Origin: Pseudomonas veronii
GTDB lineage: Bacteria > Pseudomonadota > Gammaproteobacteria > Pseudomonadales > Pseudomonadaceae
Direction of reading: 5' to 3'
NCBI RefSeq assembly: GCF_001439695.1
Contig: NZ_JYLL01000036.1
Span: 1 to 64,000 of the forward strand
DNA length: 64,000 nucleotides
In this document: piece after piece, positions 40,289-49,426 of the stretch
Position numbering within the stretch: position 1 is the stretch's first letter
Layout of the letters: the number at the start of each line of letters is the position of its first letter
Made by a program: the position numbers and the translations under genes
The notes under the pieces: model-generated
Database searches by the model: none
Told to the model about the DNA's origin: nothing
The model's input: the letters and a program-made list of their open reading frames with translations, nothing else

Positions 40289-42940
40289 ATGCCCGCCTTA
40301 AACGACGAACGCCCCGACCCCGACGCCCTGCTGGCGCGGGTACAACAAGAAGAACAGGCCGCCTTACGCGGCAAATTGCGTATCTACTTCGGCTCCAACG
40401 CAGGGGTGGGCAAGACCTGCGCCATGCTCGCCGCGGCGCAACGCGAAGTTGCCCTGGGCCGCGACGTACTGGCCGGGGTGGTGGAAACCCATGGCCGCGC
40501 GGAAACCGCCGAGTGGCTCCATGGCCTGGAACAACTGCCCCGCGCCGCGCTGCAGCATGGCGAGTTCGCGCTCAGCGAATTCGACCTCGACGCCGCCCTG
40601 CGCCGCCATCCCGCCGTGGTGTTGGTGGATGAACTGGCCCATAGCAACGTGCCCGGCTCGCGCCACCCCAAACGCTGGCAAGACGTGGAAGAGCTGCTCA
40701 GCGCCGGCATCGATGTCTGGACCACCCTCAACGTGCAGCACCTGGAAAGCCTGAATGACCTGGTCAGCGGGATCATCGGCATCCGCGTGCGCGAAACCGT
40801 GCCCGACCATGTGTTCGATAACGCCCACGACGTGGTGGTGATCGACCTGCCGCCGGACGATCTGTTGCAACGCCTCAAGGACGGCAAAGTGTACCTGGGC
40901 CCGGCGGCGTCGCGTGCGTCGCAACATTTTTTCCGCAAGGGCAACCTGCTGGCGCTGCGCGAACTGGCACTGCGGCGTACAGCCGACCGGGTCGACACGC
41001 AAATGCGCGTGTACCGCCGCGAACAGTCGATCAAGGCCCTGTGGCCGGCCCGCGAACGGCTGCTGGTCGGCGTGGCCGGTGACGCTGGCGATGAACGCCT
41101 GGTGCGTGAAGCGGCGCGCCTGGCGCAGAAGCTGGAAGCGGACTGGATTGTGGTCCACGTCGCGTCGGCCCAGGGACGCGGCGCCCAGCGCTACCTGAGC
41201 GCGATGAAGACCCTGGCCCTGGCCGGCGAATTCGGCGCCGACACGGCCACACTGCCGGGCATGGACGTCGCCGAAGCCCTGGTCGCCTGCGCCCGCGAGC
41301 ACAATGCCAATCGCCTGGTGCTCGGCCATCATCCGCGCCGCCGGTGGCGGTTCTGGCATCAGTCGGTCAGCGACCGGATCAGCCGCCATCACCCGCAAAT
41401 CGATCAGATCGTGATTGCCCACGGCCTGCTGCCGGGCAAGCCCGTCGTGCACGAAAAACCCGCGGCGCTGCCCGGCACTCGACTGGCCTACCTCTGGGCC
41501 AGCCTCGCCTGTTTCGCCGCCAGCGCCGGCGCCGCCCTGCTCTTGCAGGTGTTCGACCTGGCCAACGTGGTCATGCTGTTTTTGCTCACCGTCGTGTTGG
41601 TGGCGCTGCGCTATGGACGCGGCCCCGGCGTGTGGGCCGCGATGCTCGCGGTGCTGTGTTTCGACTTCTTTTTCGTACAGCCGCGCTATTCATTCACCGT
41701 CAACGACACCCAATATTTCTTCACCTTTGCGTTGATGCTCGGCATCGCCCTGATCACCGGCCAACTCACCGCGCGCCTGCGCCACGAAGCGCGCACCGCT
41801 GCCGCGCGCGAACGCCGCGCAACCTCCCTGGCGCGCCTGGCCCGCGACCTGTCGGCCGCGCTGACCGTGGAGCACATCAGCGAAGTCGCGCTGCGCACCT
41901 TCAGCGGCGTCTTCGAAGCCCGGGTCGGCCTGGCCCTGCCGGATGCCGCCGATGGCGTACACAGCGTCAGCGCGGGCGGGCTACCGATCGACGACAGCAT
42001 CGCCCAATGGGCTTACGACCACGGCCACCCCGCTGGCCACGGCACCGACACCCTGTCGGCGGCCAAGGGCTGCTACTTGCCGCTCAAAGCGCCGATGCGC
42101 GTGCGCGGCGTGCTGGTGCTGGAACTGGCGCAGAGCGAGCGCCTGAACGACCCACAGGAACGCCGCCTGCTCGAAGCCTGCATGAGCCAGCTGGCGATTG
42201 CCCTGGAGCGCGTGCATTTCGTCGAGGTGGCGCAAAGCACCCTGGTGCAGATGGAAGGCGAGAAAATGCGCAACACCCTGCTCGCGGCGATTTCCCACGA
42301 CCTGCGCACGCCCTTGACCACGCTGATCGGCGCCGCCGACACCGCCCTGCCCCACGCCCCGCCGGGGCCGCTGACCGATCTGCTGCACGGCATCCACGAA
42401 CAAGCCACGTCCATGCAGCGCCTGATCGAAAACCTGCTGGACATGGCACGCATGCAAGAACGCGGCGTGCGCCTGAACCGCCAATGGCACTCGCTGGAAG
42501 AAATCGTCGGCAGCGCCCTGCGCCAATTGCGCGAACCGTTGGCGCGGCACCCTGTCCACACCACGCTCGACGCGCACTTGCCGCTGGTTGAAGTCGACGC
42601 GCTGCTGATCGAGCGGGTGCTGGTCAACCTGCTGGACAACGCCGCCAAGTACACCCCGCCGGGCACCGCTATCCGCGTGGCCGCGAGCCAGGTCGGCGAG
42701 GGCATTGTGCTGGAGGTCAGCGACACCGGCCCCGGCCATGCGCCGGCGAATCTGTTCGAACCCTTCACCCGCGGCCAGCAGGAATCGTCCGTCGCCGGCA
42801 TCGGCCTGGGCCTGGCGCTGGCCAAACGCATCGTCGAGGCCCACGGCGGGCGCATCGACGCCAACCCCGGCCGCGCGTGCGGCATGCATTTCATCATCAC
42901 GCTACCGGCGGGCACCCCGCCCGTCATGGACCCCTTATGA
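40289..42940 (+). CDS. kdpD: KdpD, osmo-/K+-sensing histidine kinase
   Basis: 883 residues. N-terminal KdpD domain with a Walker A-like GSNAGVGKT near 34, a universal-stress-protein domain (about 255-380), four clustered membrane helices (about 400-500), GAF-like region, then the kinase: H-box AAISHDLRTPLTTL near 666, and the ATPase N/G boxes (NLLDNAAKYTPPG, GIGLGLALAKRIV). The start at 40289 has GAGGAA four bases away. It phosphorylates KdpE, encoded with an ATGA overlap. Confidence 0.93.
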   Translation: MPALNDERPDPDALLARVQQEEQAALRGKLRIYFGSNAGVGKTCAMLAAAQREVALGRDVLAGVVETHGRAETAEWLHGLEQLPRAALQHGEFALSEFDLDAALRRHPAVVLVDELAHSNVPGSRHPKRWQDVEELLSAGIDVWTTLNVQHLESLNDLVSGIIGIRVRETVPDHVFDNAHDVVVIDLPPDDLLQRLKDGKVYLGPAASRASQHFFRKGNLLALRELALRRTADRVDTQMRVYRREQSIKALWPARERLLVGVAGDAGDERLVREAARLAQKLEADWIVVHVASAQGRGAQRYLSAMKTLALAGEFGADTATLPGMDVAEALVACAREHNANRLVLGHHPRRRWRFWHQSVSDRISRHHPQIDQIVIAHGLLPGKPVVHEKPAALPGTRLAYLWASLACFAASAGAALLLQVFDLANVVMLFLLTVVLVALRYGRGPGVWAAMLAVLCFDFFFVQPRYSFTVNDTQYFFTFALMLGIALITGQLTARLRHEARTAAARERRATSLARLARDLSAALTVEHISEVALRTFSGVFEARVGLALPDAADGVHSVSAGGLPIDDSIAQWAYDHGHPAGHGTDTLSAAKGCYLPLKAPMRVRGVLVLELAQSERLNDPQERRLLEACMSQLAIALERVHFVEVAQSTLVQMEGEKMRNTLLAAISHDLRTPLTTLIGAADTALPHAPPGPLTDLLHGIHEQATSMQRLIENLLDMARMQERGVRLNRQWHSLEEIVGSALRQLREPLARHPVHTTLDAHLPLVEVDALLIERVLVNLLDNAAKYTPPGTAIRVAASQVGEGIVLEVSDTGPGHAPANLFEPFTRGQQESSVAGIGLGLALAKRIVEAHGGRIDANPGRACGMHFIITLPAGTPPVMDPL

Positions 42941-43629
42941 GCACTGCACGCATTCTGATTGTTGAAGACGAGGCCAACATCCGCCGCTTTGTCGGCATTG
43001 CCCTGCAAGATGAAGGTTTTCAGGTGTTCGAGGCCGACAGCGTCAAACGCGCGCTGATCCATGCCGCCAGCCGTCAGCCGGACCTGGTGATCGTCGACCT
43101 CGGCCTGCCGGACGGCGATGGCAAACAACTGATCAGCGAACTGCGCGGTTGGCTGGCGGTGCCGATCCTGGTGTTGTCGGCGCGTGACCGCGAAGAAGAA
43201 AAAGTCGCCGCCCTGGACGCCGGCGCCGATGACTACCTGACCAAGCCGTTCGGCGTGCCCGAACTGCTCGCACGCATCCGCGCCCAACTGCGCCGGCACG
43301 GGCAGACCGGCAGCGTGGTGGCGACCAGCAAGGTGGCGTTCGGCGAGATCGAGGTCGACCTGGCCACCCATGAAGTGTCGCGCTCGGGCCAGCCGGTCCA
43401 CCTGACGCCCATCGAGTACCGCTTGCTCTGTGCGATGATTCGCGGCCAGAGCCGGGTGCTGACTCACCGGCAACTGCTGCTGGACGTGTGGGGCCTGGAC
43501 TACGTCGACCGCGCCCACTACCTACGTGTACACATGGCGCATTTGCGGCAAAAACTCGAGGCCGACCCGGCGCAGCCGCAGTACTTCATTACCGAGTTGC
43601 AGGTGGGCTACCGGTTGGTCGGGTTGTGA
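42937..43629 (+). CDS. kdpE: KdpE, OmpR-family response regulator
   Basis: 230 residues: receiver domain with the acidic pair VEDE, phospho-acceptor D54 (VIVDLGLPDGDG) and K near 103 (LTKPFG), and a C-terminal winged helix (LTPIEYRLLCAMIRGQ; DRAHYLRVHMAHLRQKLE). It activates kdpFABC transcription at low K+ or high salt. Its last 41 bases overlap the 3' end of the convergent LysR gene. Confidence 0.93.
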   Translation: MSTARILIVEDEANIRRFVGIALQDEGFQVFEADSVKRALIHAASRQPDLVIVDLGLPDGDGKQLISELRGWLAVPILVLSARDREEEKVAALDAGADDYLTKPFGVPELLARIRAQLRRHGQTGSVVATSKVAFGEIEVDLATHEVSRSGQPVHLTPIEYRLLCAMIRGQSRVLTHRQLLLDVWGLDYVDRAHYLRVHMAHLRQKLEADPAQPQYFITELQVGYRLVGL

Positions 43630-44512
43630 ACAGGCGCGCGGCGGCGAAGTCCACGAACACGCGGATTTTCGGCGAGAGATGGCGACTGGACGGCCACAAC
43701 GCCCAGAACTGGCCCTCGTCCTCGCAGTGGCCCTCCAACACGGTGTCCAACTGCCCTTGGGCGAGCGCTTCGCGGGCGAGAAAGTCCGGCACGTAGGCAA
43801 TGCCGTGGCCGTCGACGGCGGCGCTGAGCATGGCTTCCATATTGTTCAACGTCAGCGCCGTGGGCAGGCGCAACGCCGTGATCGCGGGGTTGGCGGACAA
43901 CGTCCAGTCCATGATCTTGCCGGTGGTGGCAAACCGATAACGCAGGCATGGGTGGCGCTCAAGATCGGCGAGGGTTGCCGGCCGCCCGTGCTCGCGCAGA
44001 TACGCGGGCGATGCACACAGCACAAACCTGAACGGCCCCAGCTTGCGGGCCATCAAGCTCGAATCGGCCAGGCCGCCGCTGCGGATCACCACGTCGAAGC
44101 CCTCCTCGATCACATCCACCAGGTGGTCGTTGAAATCCAGTTCCAGCTCGATCTCCGGGTAGGTCTGCCTGAACGCGAGCATATGCGGAAAGAGAAAGCG
44201 GTAGCCGATGGTCGGCAGGCTGACGCGCAATTTGCCACGGGGCGCTTGTATGGCATGGGAAAGCATGGCGCGGGCGTCGTGCAGGTCGTCGAGAATTTTC
44301 CGACAGCGCTCGTAGAACAATTGACCTTCGGCGGTCAGGCCGACTTTGCGCGTGCTGCGGTGCAGCAGGCGCACATTCAGCGAGGCTTCGAGTTTGGCGA
44401 CATTCTTGCCCACCGCCGAGGCGGAAACCCCCAGTGCCCGCGCTGCCCCCACGAAGCTGAGGGCTTCTGCCGTTTTGACGAAGGCGATCACGCCGCTGAG
44501 ATTATCCGTCAC
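43589..44512 (-). CDS. LysR-family transcriptional regulator
   Basis: 307 residues: N-terminal winged helix (FVGAARALGVSASAVGKNVAKLE near 20-42) and a type-2 periplasmic-binding-like effector domain. The closest group is the CrgA-like LysR cluster next to MFS exporters. It is divergent from the DHA2 exporter at 44610 with a 97-base gap, so it is the probable regulator of that gene. Effector unknown. Confidence 0.85.
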   Translation of the reverse strand: MTDNLSGVIAFVKTAEALSFVGAARALGVSASAVGKNVAKLEASLNVRLLHRSTRKVGLTAEGQLFYERCRKILDDLHDARAMLSHAIQAPRGKLRVSLPTIGYRFLFPHMLAFRQTYPEIELELDFNDHLVDVIEEGFDVVIRSGGLADSSLMARKLGPFRFVLCASPAYLREHGRPATLADLERHPCLRYRFATTGKIMDWTLSANPAITALRLPTALTLNNMEAMLSAAVDGHGIAYVPDFLAREALAQGQLDTVLEGHCEDEGQFWALWPSSRHLSPKIRVFVDFAAARLFTTRPTGSPPATR

Positions 44513-44609
44513 GCCATTACATCCATTCAGTCCGTTATGAGTGGAATGTAAGGCTGTTTATCGATGATTGCATCCTGTCTAGAGTCTTTGTCTTCATAAA
44601 ACAGCCGGA

Positions 44610-46139
44610 ATGCCCCCCATGCACACCACCACCGAGACCCTGCCCGCCCCGGGCCGCCATGCCATCCTGGCCGCGATTTGCCTGGCGGCGTTGGTGTTGC
44701 CCATGAGCTTTACCGGCGGCGCTGTCGCCACGCCATTTATCGGCCAGACATTCGCCGCCCACCCCACGCAACTGGCGTGGATCACCAACGCGTTCATGCT
44801 CAGCTTCGGCAGCTTGTTGATGGCCGCCGGCACCCTCGCCGACCGCTATGGGCGCAAGCGCCTGTTTTTATGGGGCATGGCACTGTTTACTGGCGCCTCC
44901 CTGTGGCTGACGGTGGCACCGGGCATGCTCTGGCTGGATGCCTTGCGCGCACTGCAGGGCGTCGCGGCGGCCATCGCGCTGGCCAGCGGTTGTGCGGCGC
45001 TGGCCCAGGAATTTGACGGGCATGCGCGCACGCGCGCCTTCAGCCTGCTGGGCACCACCTTCGGCGCGGGGCTGGCGTTTGGCCCGCTGTTGTCGGGGCT
45101 GCTGATCGAACAGTGGGGCTGGCGCGCGATTTTCCTCGGCACGGCCGTGCTGGCAGGCCTCTCGCTCATGCTCGCCGCGCCGACCCTGCGGGAAAGCCGC
45201 GATCCCCGGGCACTGCGCCTGGACACGGCCGGCGTGCTGACGTTTTCGGCCATGCTGGTGAGCTTGACCACAGCGGTCATCCTCGCGCCGGAACAGGGTT
45301 GGGGCGCGGCGAGCACGCGGTACCTGCTGGCGATGGCCGCCGTGTTGCTGCTGGTGTTTATCCTCGTTGAACATCGCGTCCGCCACCCGATGCTCGACCT
45401 GCAGCTGTTTCGCTTTGCGCGCTTCCTTGGCGTGCAACTGCTGCCGATCGGCACCTGTTACTGCTACATCGTCCTGATCGTGTTGCTGCCGCTGCGCTTT
45501 ATCGGCGTCGAAGGCCACGGCGCGTCCGAGGCAGGCTTGATGATGCTCGCACTGTCGGCGCCCATGCTGGGGGTGCCGATGCTCGCGGCGACGCTCACGC
45601 GCTGGCTGTCGGCGGGCGTGCTGTGCGCCATTGGCCTGCTGATCGCGGCGGCGGGCTTGTATGCGCTGAGCCTGGTTCAGGTCGGCCAGCCGTGGCAGAC
45701 AGTGGTCGCGATGCTGATCATCGGCATCGGCACCGGGTTGCCATGGGGCTTGATGGACGGGCTGGCGATCAGCGTGGTTCCCAAAGAACGTGCGGGCATG
45801 GCGGCGGGGATTTTCAATACCACACGCGTGGCCAGTGAGGGCGTGGCGCTGGCGGTTACCCTGGCGGTGTTGAGCGCCCTGGTTGCGCGTCATCTGCCGC
45901 AGCACACGGCGCTGGACGTTTCCGTCATTGCGCAGAGCCTGGTCATGGGCAATGTGCAGCACGCCAGTGCGAGCCTGCCCGTGGCGGTGTTGCGCACGGC
46001 CTATATCGCCGGCTTCAACAACTTGTTGCAACTGCTGGCGGGCTTCACCCTGCTGACGGCGGCGGCGGTGTTGATTTTCCTCGGTCGACGCCCCATCGCG
46101 CCCCTCCACGCCGAGGCCGCACAGGGAGCGCCGAGCTGA
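44610..46139 (+). CDS. MFS multidrug exporter, DHA2 (14-helix) family
   Basis: 509 residues, about 14 helices. Motif A is LADRYGRKRLFLWG near 76-89 and the antiporter motif C is recognisable around GTTFGAGLAFGPLLSGLL near 148-165. WITNAFMLSFGSLLMAAG near 55 is typical of EmrB/QacA relatives. It would expel organic compounds in exchange for protons. A second in-frame ATG at 44619 is possible. Regulated probably by the divergent LysR protein. Confidence 0.85.
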   Translation: MPPMHTTTETLPAPGRHAILAAICLAALVLPMSFTGGAVATPFIGQTFAAHPTQLAWITNAFMLSFGSLLMAAGTLADRYGRKRLFLWGMALFTGASLWLTVAPGMLWLDALRALQGVAAAIALASGCAALAQEFDGHARTRAFSLLGTTFGAGLAFGPLLSGLLIEQWGWRAIFLGTAVLAGLSLMLAAPTLRESRDPRALRLDTAGVLTFSAMLVSLTTAVILAPEQGWGAASTRYLLAMAAVLLLVFILVEHRVRHPMLDLQLFRFARFLGVQLLPIGTCYCYIVLIVLLPLRFIGVEGHGASEAGLMMLALSAPMLGVPMLAATLTRWLSAGVLCAIGLLIAAAGLYALSLVQVGQPWQTVVAMLIIGIGTGLPWGLMDGLAISVVPKERAGMAAGIFNTTRVASEGVALAVTLAVLSALVARHLPQHTALDVSVIAQSLVMGNVQHASASLPVAVLRTAYIAGFNNLLQLLAGFTLLTAAAVLIFLGRRPIAPLHAEAAQGAPS

Positions 46140-46150
46140 ATGGCAGGCAC

Positions 46151-46179
46151 AAAAAAAGCCCGCTCGATGAGCGGGCTTT
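46151..46179 (-). terminator. Terminator of tRNA unit 1
   Basis: AAAGCCCGCTC (46155-46165) pairs with GAGCGGGCTTT (46169-46179) around a 3-base loop; on the minus strand a T-run follows (46157-46151). It also lies just after the DHA2 exporter stop and may serve both. Confidence 0.88.
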
Positions 46180-46219
46180 CTGTGGTGACCTGGCGTTCAG
46201 CGTTCCAGGTTACCGAATA

Positions 46220-46296
46220 TGGCGCAGCGGACGGGACTCGAACCCGCGACCCCCGGCGTGACAGGCCGGTATTCTAACCGACTGAACTACCGCTGC
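46220..46296 (-). tRNA. tRNA-Asp (GTC), copy 1
   Basis: 77 bases including the encoded CCA (46222-46220). Acceptor GCAGCGG pairs with CCGCTGC; D-arm GTTCAGTCGGTTAGAAT; anticodon loop CTGTCAC gives GTC; T-arm GCGGGTTCGAGTCCCGT. It follows tRNA-Val on the same transcript. Confidence 0.96.
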
Positions 46297-46315
46297 GCGT
46301 AACACTTGAAGCGAA

Positions 46316-46391
46316 TGGTGGGTGATGACGGGATCGAACCGCCGACCCTCTGCTTGTAAGGCAGATGCTCTCCCAGCTGAGCTAATCACCC
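46316..46391 (-). tRNA. tRNA-Val (TAC), copy 1
   Basis: 76 bases including encoded CCA (46318-46316). Acceptor GGGTGAT pairs with ATCACCC; D-arm AGCTCAGCTGGGAGAGC; anticodon loop CTTACAA gives TAC; T-arm GGCGGTTCGATCCCGTC. First gene of the unit. Its promoter is weak to the eye: TATGAT at 46418-46413 but no good -35 17 bases upstream. Confidence 0.96.
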
Positions 46392-46594
46392 TTCACTTTC
46401 GGTGTGGGCCGCATCATATACGAAAAATCCGCAATGTGTTGATTTAAATGCAATTTATTTTAAATATTTTTCAATGAGCGGCGCGCCCCGGTAAAAACGG
46501 GCCTCTTCTGGGCCAAACGCGGCGCTATAGCGTTTAACCGATGGCCCGTTAAGAGGTCACCCCGCACCGGGTTTTCCAAAGCCCAGACCGCAAA

Positions 46595-46617
46595 AAGCCC
46601 GCTCAATGAGCGGGCTT
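46595..46617 (-). terminator. Terminator of pcaHG
   Basis: AAGCCCGCTC (46595-46604) pairs with GAGCGGGCTT (46608-46617), with a T-run beyond it on the minus strand. It is 18 bases after the pcaG stop. The stem is nearly identical to the tRNA terminators nearby. Confidence 0.85.
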
Positions 46618-46634
46618 GCCGTGCCCCACCTCCG

Positions 46635-47237
46635 TCAGAAGTCGAAGAACACTGTTTCTTCTTCGCCCTGTATGCGGATATCGAAACGATAAGCCAACTT
46701 GCCATCAACCGTGCAACGCTTGGCGACCAGCGTCTCCCGACGTTGAGGCTGCTCGATCAGATTCAACACCGGATCGACCGCATTGGCCTGGGCTTCGTCG
46801 TCGAAGTACACCCGGGTCTGCAAGTGAATATTGATGCCCCGCGCGAACAGCGAAACATTGACGTGCGGCGCCATCGGCACACCTGCAGCGTTCTTCACGG
46901 TGCCCGGCTTGACGGTATGGATCTGCCACTCGCCAGTATCCGTGGTCGCCGTGCGGCCAAAACCGTTGAAGGGCTTTTCCAGGTTGTAGTCGCTGTCGTA
47001 AACGCCTTCGTGGTCAGCCTGCCAACATTCCAGGAACGCATCGCGGATCAGGTGACCGTTGCCGTCATAGACATGGCCCAGTAACAGGATGTGCTCCCCC
47101 GGCGCACCAGGCTTGGCCATTTCGTTCCAGATTTCCTGCTCGCGGGGCGGGTTGCCTGCCGCCTCCAGCGCCAGGCCGATATGCACGTAAGGACCGGCGG
47201 TTTGCGACGGGGTTTCAGGCAGAAGTTCAACGGGCAT
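46635..47237 (-). CDS. pcaG: Protocatechuate 3,4-dioxygenase alpha subunit
   Basis: 200 residues with the intradiol dioxygenase beta fold: SQTAGPYVHIGLALEAAG near 11-28, GHVYDGNGHLIRDAFLECWQ near 54-73, and GVPMAPHVNVSLFARGI near 118-134. The alpha subunit lacks the iron ligands, as expected. Together with PcaH it cleaves protocatechuate to 3-carboxy-cis,cis-muconate, the first step of the beta-ketoadipate path. 12 bases after pcaH. Confidence 0.95.
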   Translation of the reverse strand: MPVELLPETPSQTAGPYVHIGLALEAAGNPPREQEIWNEMAKPGAPGEHILLLGHVYDGNGHLIRDAFLECWQADHEGVYDSDYNLEKPFNGFGRTATTDTGEWQIHTVKPGTVKNAAGVPMAPHVNVSLFARGINIHLQTRVYFDDEAQANAVDPVLNLIEQPQRRETLVAKRCTVDGKLAYRFDIRIQGEEETVFFDF

Positions 47238-47249
47238 GGACGTGCCTCC

Positions 47250-47969
47250 TCAACGGTTTTCGAAGTGGGTCTTGCGCTGACCGCGCAGAACGATATCAAA
47301 GCGATAAGCCAGGCAATCCATGGGATTGGCCATGCTCATATCAAGCCTTGCGATCAGGCTCTGCACCGCATCCGGATTGGCGATCGACTTGACGATCGGG
47401 CACATCGGGATGAGCGGGTCACCTTCGAAATACAGCTGGGTGATCAATCGCGTGGCAATCGACGGGCCACTGATGGAGAAGTGAATATGCGCCGGACGCC
47501 AGTCATTGGGACCATTGCGCCACGGATACGGGCCGGGCTTGACCGTGCGGAAACTGTAGTTGCCGTCGCGGTCGGTCAAGGCACGGCCGACGCCGCCGAA
47601 GTTAGGGTCGATGGGGGCCAGATAGCTGTCTTTCTTGTGTCGATAGCGACCACCGGCATTGGCTTGCCACATCTCCACCAGGGTATGGGGAATCGGCTTG
47701 CCATACTGGTCACAGACCCGACCGGCGACGATGATGCGCTCACCGATGGGCAAGCCCCCGTGGTTGAAGTTCAGCAGCAGATCGTTATCGTGCTGCCCCA
47801 TCTTCAGGTGGGAAAAGTCCGGGCCGCTGGTTTCCGAGCGGGATAGGGGGATGCTCACCAAGGCTTGACGCGGGGAACGCAGGATCGAGGTTTTGTAGTC
47901 AGGCGTCAGGGCTTTGGGGTGCCAATTACGATCACGAATGACGAAACGGCTATTGTCCGCATCAGACAT
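47250..47969 (-). CDS. pcaH: Protocatechuate 3,4-dioxygenase beta subunit (iron-binding)
   Basis: 239 residues. Carries the four ferric ligands of intradiol dioxygenases: Tyr in GGRYRHKKDSYLAPIDPNF, Tyr in KPGPYPWRN, and two His in WRPAHIHFSISG. The start MSDADNSRF at 47969 follows AAGGAAACCGAC; 19 upstream codons to 48026 are unsupported. Expression is expected from a PcaQ-dependent promoter just upstream (site at 48087-48102). Confidence 0.95.
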   Translation of the reverse strand: MSDADNSRFVIRDRNWHPKALTPDYKTSILRSPRQALVSIPLSRSETSGPDFSHLKMGQHDNDLLLNFNHGGLPIGERIIVAGRVCDQYGKPIPHTLVEMWQANAGGRYRHKKDSYLAPIDPNFGGVGRALTDRDGNYSFRTVKPGPYPWRNGPNDWRPAHIHFSISGPSIATRLITQLYFEGDPLIPMCPIVKSIANPDAVQSLIARLDMSMANPMDCLAYRFDIVLRGQRKTHFENR

Positions 47970-48086
47970 GTCGGTTTCCTTTTTGTTATGGATGAAAATC
48001 AGGGGTGAACGCTGGGTAACCGGCAATCACCGCCCCAGTCTCGCCTGATCAGGCGCCCTCCAACACTGAAAAAACCGACCCTATCC

Positions 48087-48102
48087 ATATCCAGATGGTT
48101 AT
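48087..48102 (-). promoter_or_regulatory. PcaQ operator before pcaHG
   Basis: On the minus strand ATAACC-ATCT-GGATAT fits the published PcaQ consensus ATAACC-N4-GGTTAA at most positions. It lies in a larger inverted repeat (CTATCCATA 48081-48089, TATGGATAG 48100-48108) and about 120 bases before pcaH, overlapping the pcaQ stop. Confidence 0.65.
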
Positions 48103-49028
48103 GGATAGCAGCCTTCGCGATATTCCTCGCCCACCTCGCGCAACACCTCCACGCACCATTGAGCCGCCATGGACATCGTCAGCGCGGGATTGCTGCACAG
48201 CCCCACAGAACCACCGGGTTCACGAATACCCAGTTCCAACTCAAACAGATCACCTCGATTCAGGTCCTGCCTGACCGCATCAAAAGGCGCGACCCAGATC
48301 GCCTGACTGCCCTGCACATAACGCCGACTCAAGATCAACGACAGGGTTTCCAGACGCTGGCGCGGCGGGCTGATGCCGTGCTGCACAAACAGGCTGTCGG
48401 CGTATTTGCGGATCGTCGTCCCCGCCAGCGGCAACACCAGCGGATAATTTTCGATATGTTCATGCGCCTGCGGGTCAGCCAATAGCGGATGGCCGTTACG
48501 CACCACCAGGGTCATGGATTCGCTGTACAGATGCTCGAACATCAGCCCCAGGATCTGCGGACTATCGGTCATGCGTCCGACCACCAGGTCCAACTCCCCT
48601 ACACGCAATTGCGACAACAGGTACGCGCTCGGCCCGGTCACCACGCTCACGACCAACGCGGGATGTCGGGCATGCAAACGACAGACGACCTCGGGCACCA
48701 GCAAACTTTCCACGGTGGACAGCACGCCGAGCCTGGCGGTGAAGGGTTCGTGCTCGCCGGCACGCAGGCTATTCACCCCTTCTCGCAGCGCTTGTACGCT
48801 CGGCCCGGCATAACGCAAAAAAGCCACTCCGGCTTCAGTCAACGCCGCGCCACTTTTGCTGCGCACGAATAAAGTGGCGGTCAGCAGGGTTTCGAGTTCT
48901 TTGAGGGTCTTGGACAGCGCCGGCTGGCTGATCGCCAATTTTTCCGAGGCGCGCGCCAGACTGCCCTGGCGCGCCACTTCGAGAAAGCACACCAGATGGC
49001 GGAATTTGATGCGGGTATCGATATTCAC
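48099..49028 (-). CDS. pcaQ: LysR-family activator PcaQ
   Basis: 309 residues from a GTG start (VNIDTRIKFRHLVCFLEVAR). DNA-binding helix ASEKLAISQPALSKTLKELE near 23-42; effector domain with AGTTIRKYADSLFVQHGI near 205. It activates pcaHG in response to beta-carboxymuconate-type intermediates in other bacteria. The frame extends to 49136, but GTG 49028 gives the family length. Located directly upstream of pcaH on the same strand. Confidence 0.87.
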   Translation of the reverse strand: MNIDTRIKFRHLVCFLEVARQGSLARASEKLAISQPALSKTLKELETLLTATLFVRSKSGAALTEAGVAFLRYAGPSVQALREGVNSLRAGEHEPFTARLGVLSTVESLLVPEVVCRLHARHPALVVSVVTGPSAYLLSQLRVGELDLVVGRMTDSPQILGLMFEHLYSESMTLVVRNGHPLLADPQAHEHIENYPLVLPLAGTTIRKYADSLFVQHGISPPRQRLETLSLILSRRYVQGSQAIWVAPFDAVRQDLNRGDLFELELGIREPGGSVGLCSNPALTMSMAAQWCVEVLREVGEEYREGCYP

Positions 49029-49186
49029 CGTATGTTGCCGCCTTCGAGGTGTCCCCTGCCGCGCGTGAAAAAGCGCGAGAAGTAAGCTGGTTCGGAAGAT
49101 TACCCGCGAAAGTGTACCGCCGATCGATCTCACCACACAGCGAACGCAGGTTGGGCGGCGTCGCCAGGGCGCCGAATCCCGGGCAC

Positions 49187-49214
49187 AAAAAAGCCCGCTC
49201 GATGAGCGGGCTTT
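49187..49214 (-). terminator. Terminator of tRNA unit 2
   Basis: AAAGCCCGCTC (49190-49200) with GAGCGGGCTTT (49204-49214), 3-base loop and T-run on the minus strand. It separates the tRNA unit from pcaQ. Confidence 0.88.
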
Positions 49215-49254
49215 CTGTGGTGACCTGGCGTTCAGCGTTCCAGGTTACCGAATA

Positions 49255-49331
49255 TGGCGCAGCGGACGGGACTCGAACCCGCGACCCCCGGCGTGACAGG
49301 CCGGTATTCTAACCGACTGAACTACCGCTGC
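49255..49331 (-). tRNA. tRNA-Asp (GTC), copy 2
   Basis: Same 77-base sequence as the gene at 46220-46296, including encoded CCA and anticodon GTC. Confidence 0.96.
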
Positions 49332-49350
49332 GCGTAACACTTGAAGCGAA

Positions 49351-49426
49351 TGGTGGGTGATGACGGGATCGAACCGCCGACCCTCTGCTTGTAAGGCAGA
49401 TGCTCTCCCAGCTGAGCTAATCACCC
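49351..49426 (-). tRNA. tRNA-Val (TAC), copy 2
   Basis: Same 76-base sequence as the gene at 46316-46391, anticodon TAC, CCA encoded. Transcribed first, from the strong promoter at 49447-49475. Confidence 0.96.

Larger units (their letters stand above)
46146..46394. repeat. Direct repeat copy 1: terminator + tRNA-Asp + tRNA-Val
   Basis: This 249-base segment recurs at 49182-49429 in the same orientation, apparently identical except for one A in a run. It covers a terminator and two tRNA genes, including the 40-base stretch between terminator and tRNA-Asp. The two copies flank pcaG, pcaH and pcaQ. Beyond the copies the sequences diverge, including the promoters. Confidence 0.9.

Noticed and set aside
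38104..40374. 756-residue minus-strand frame
   Set aside because: Antisense shadow of kdpB; His/Gln/Arg-rich and without motifs.
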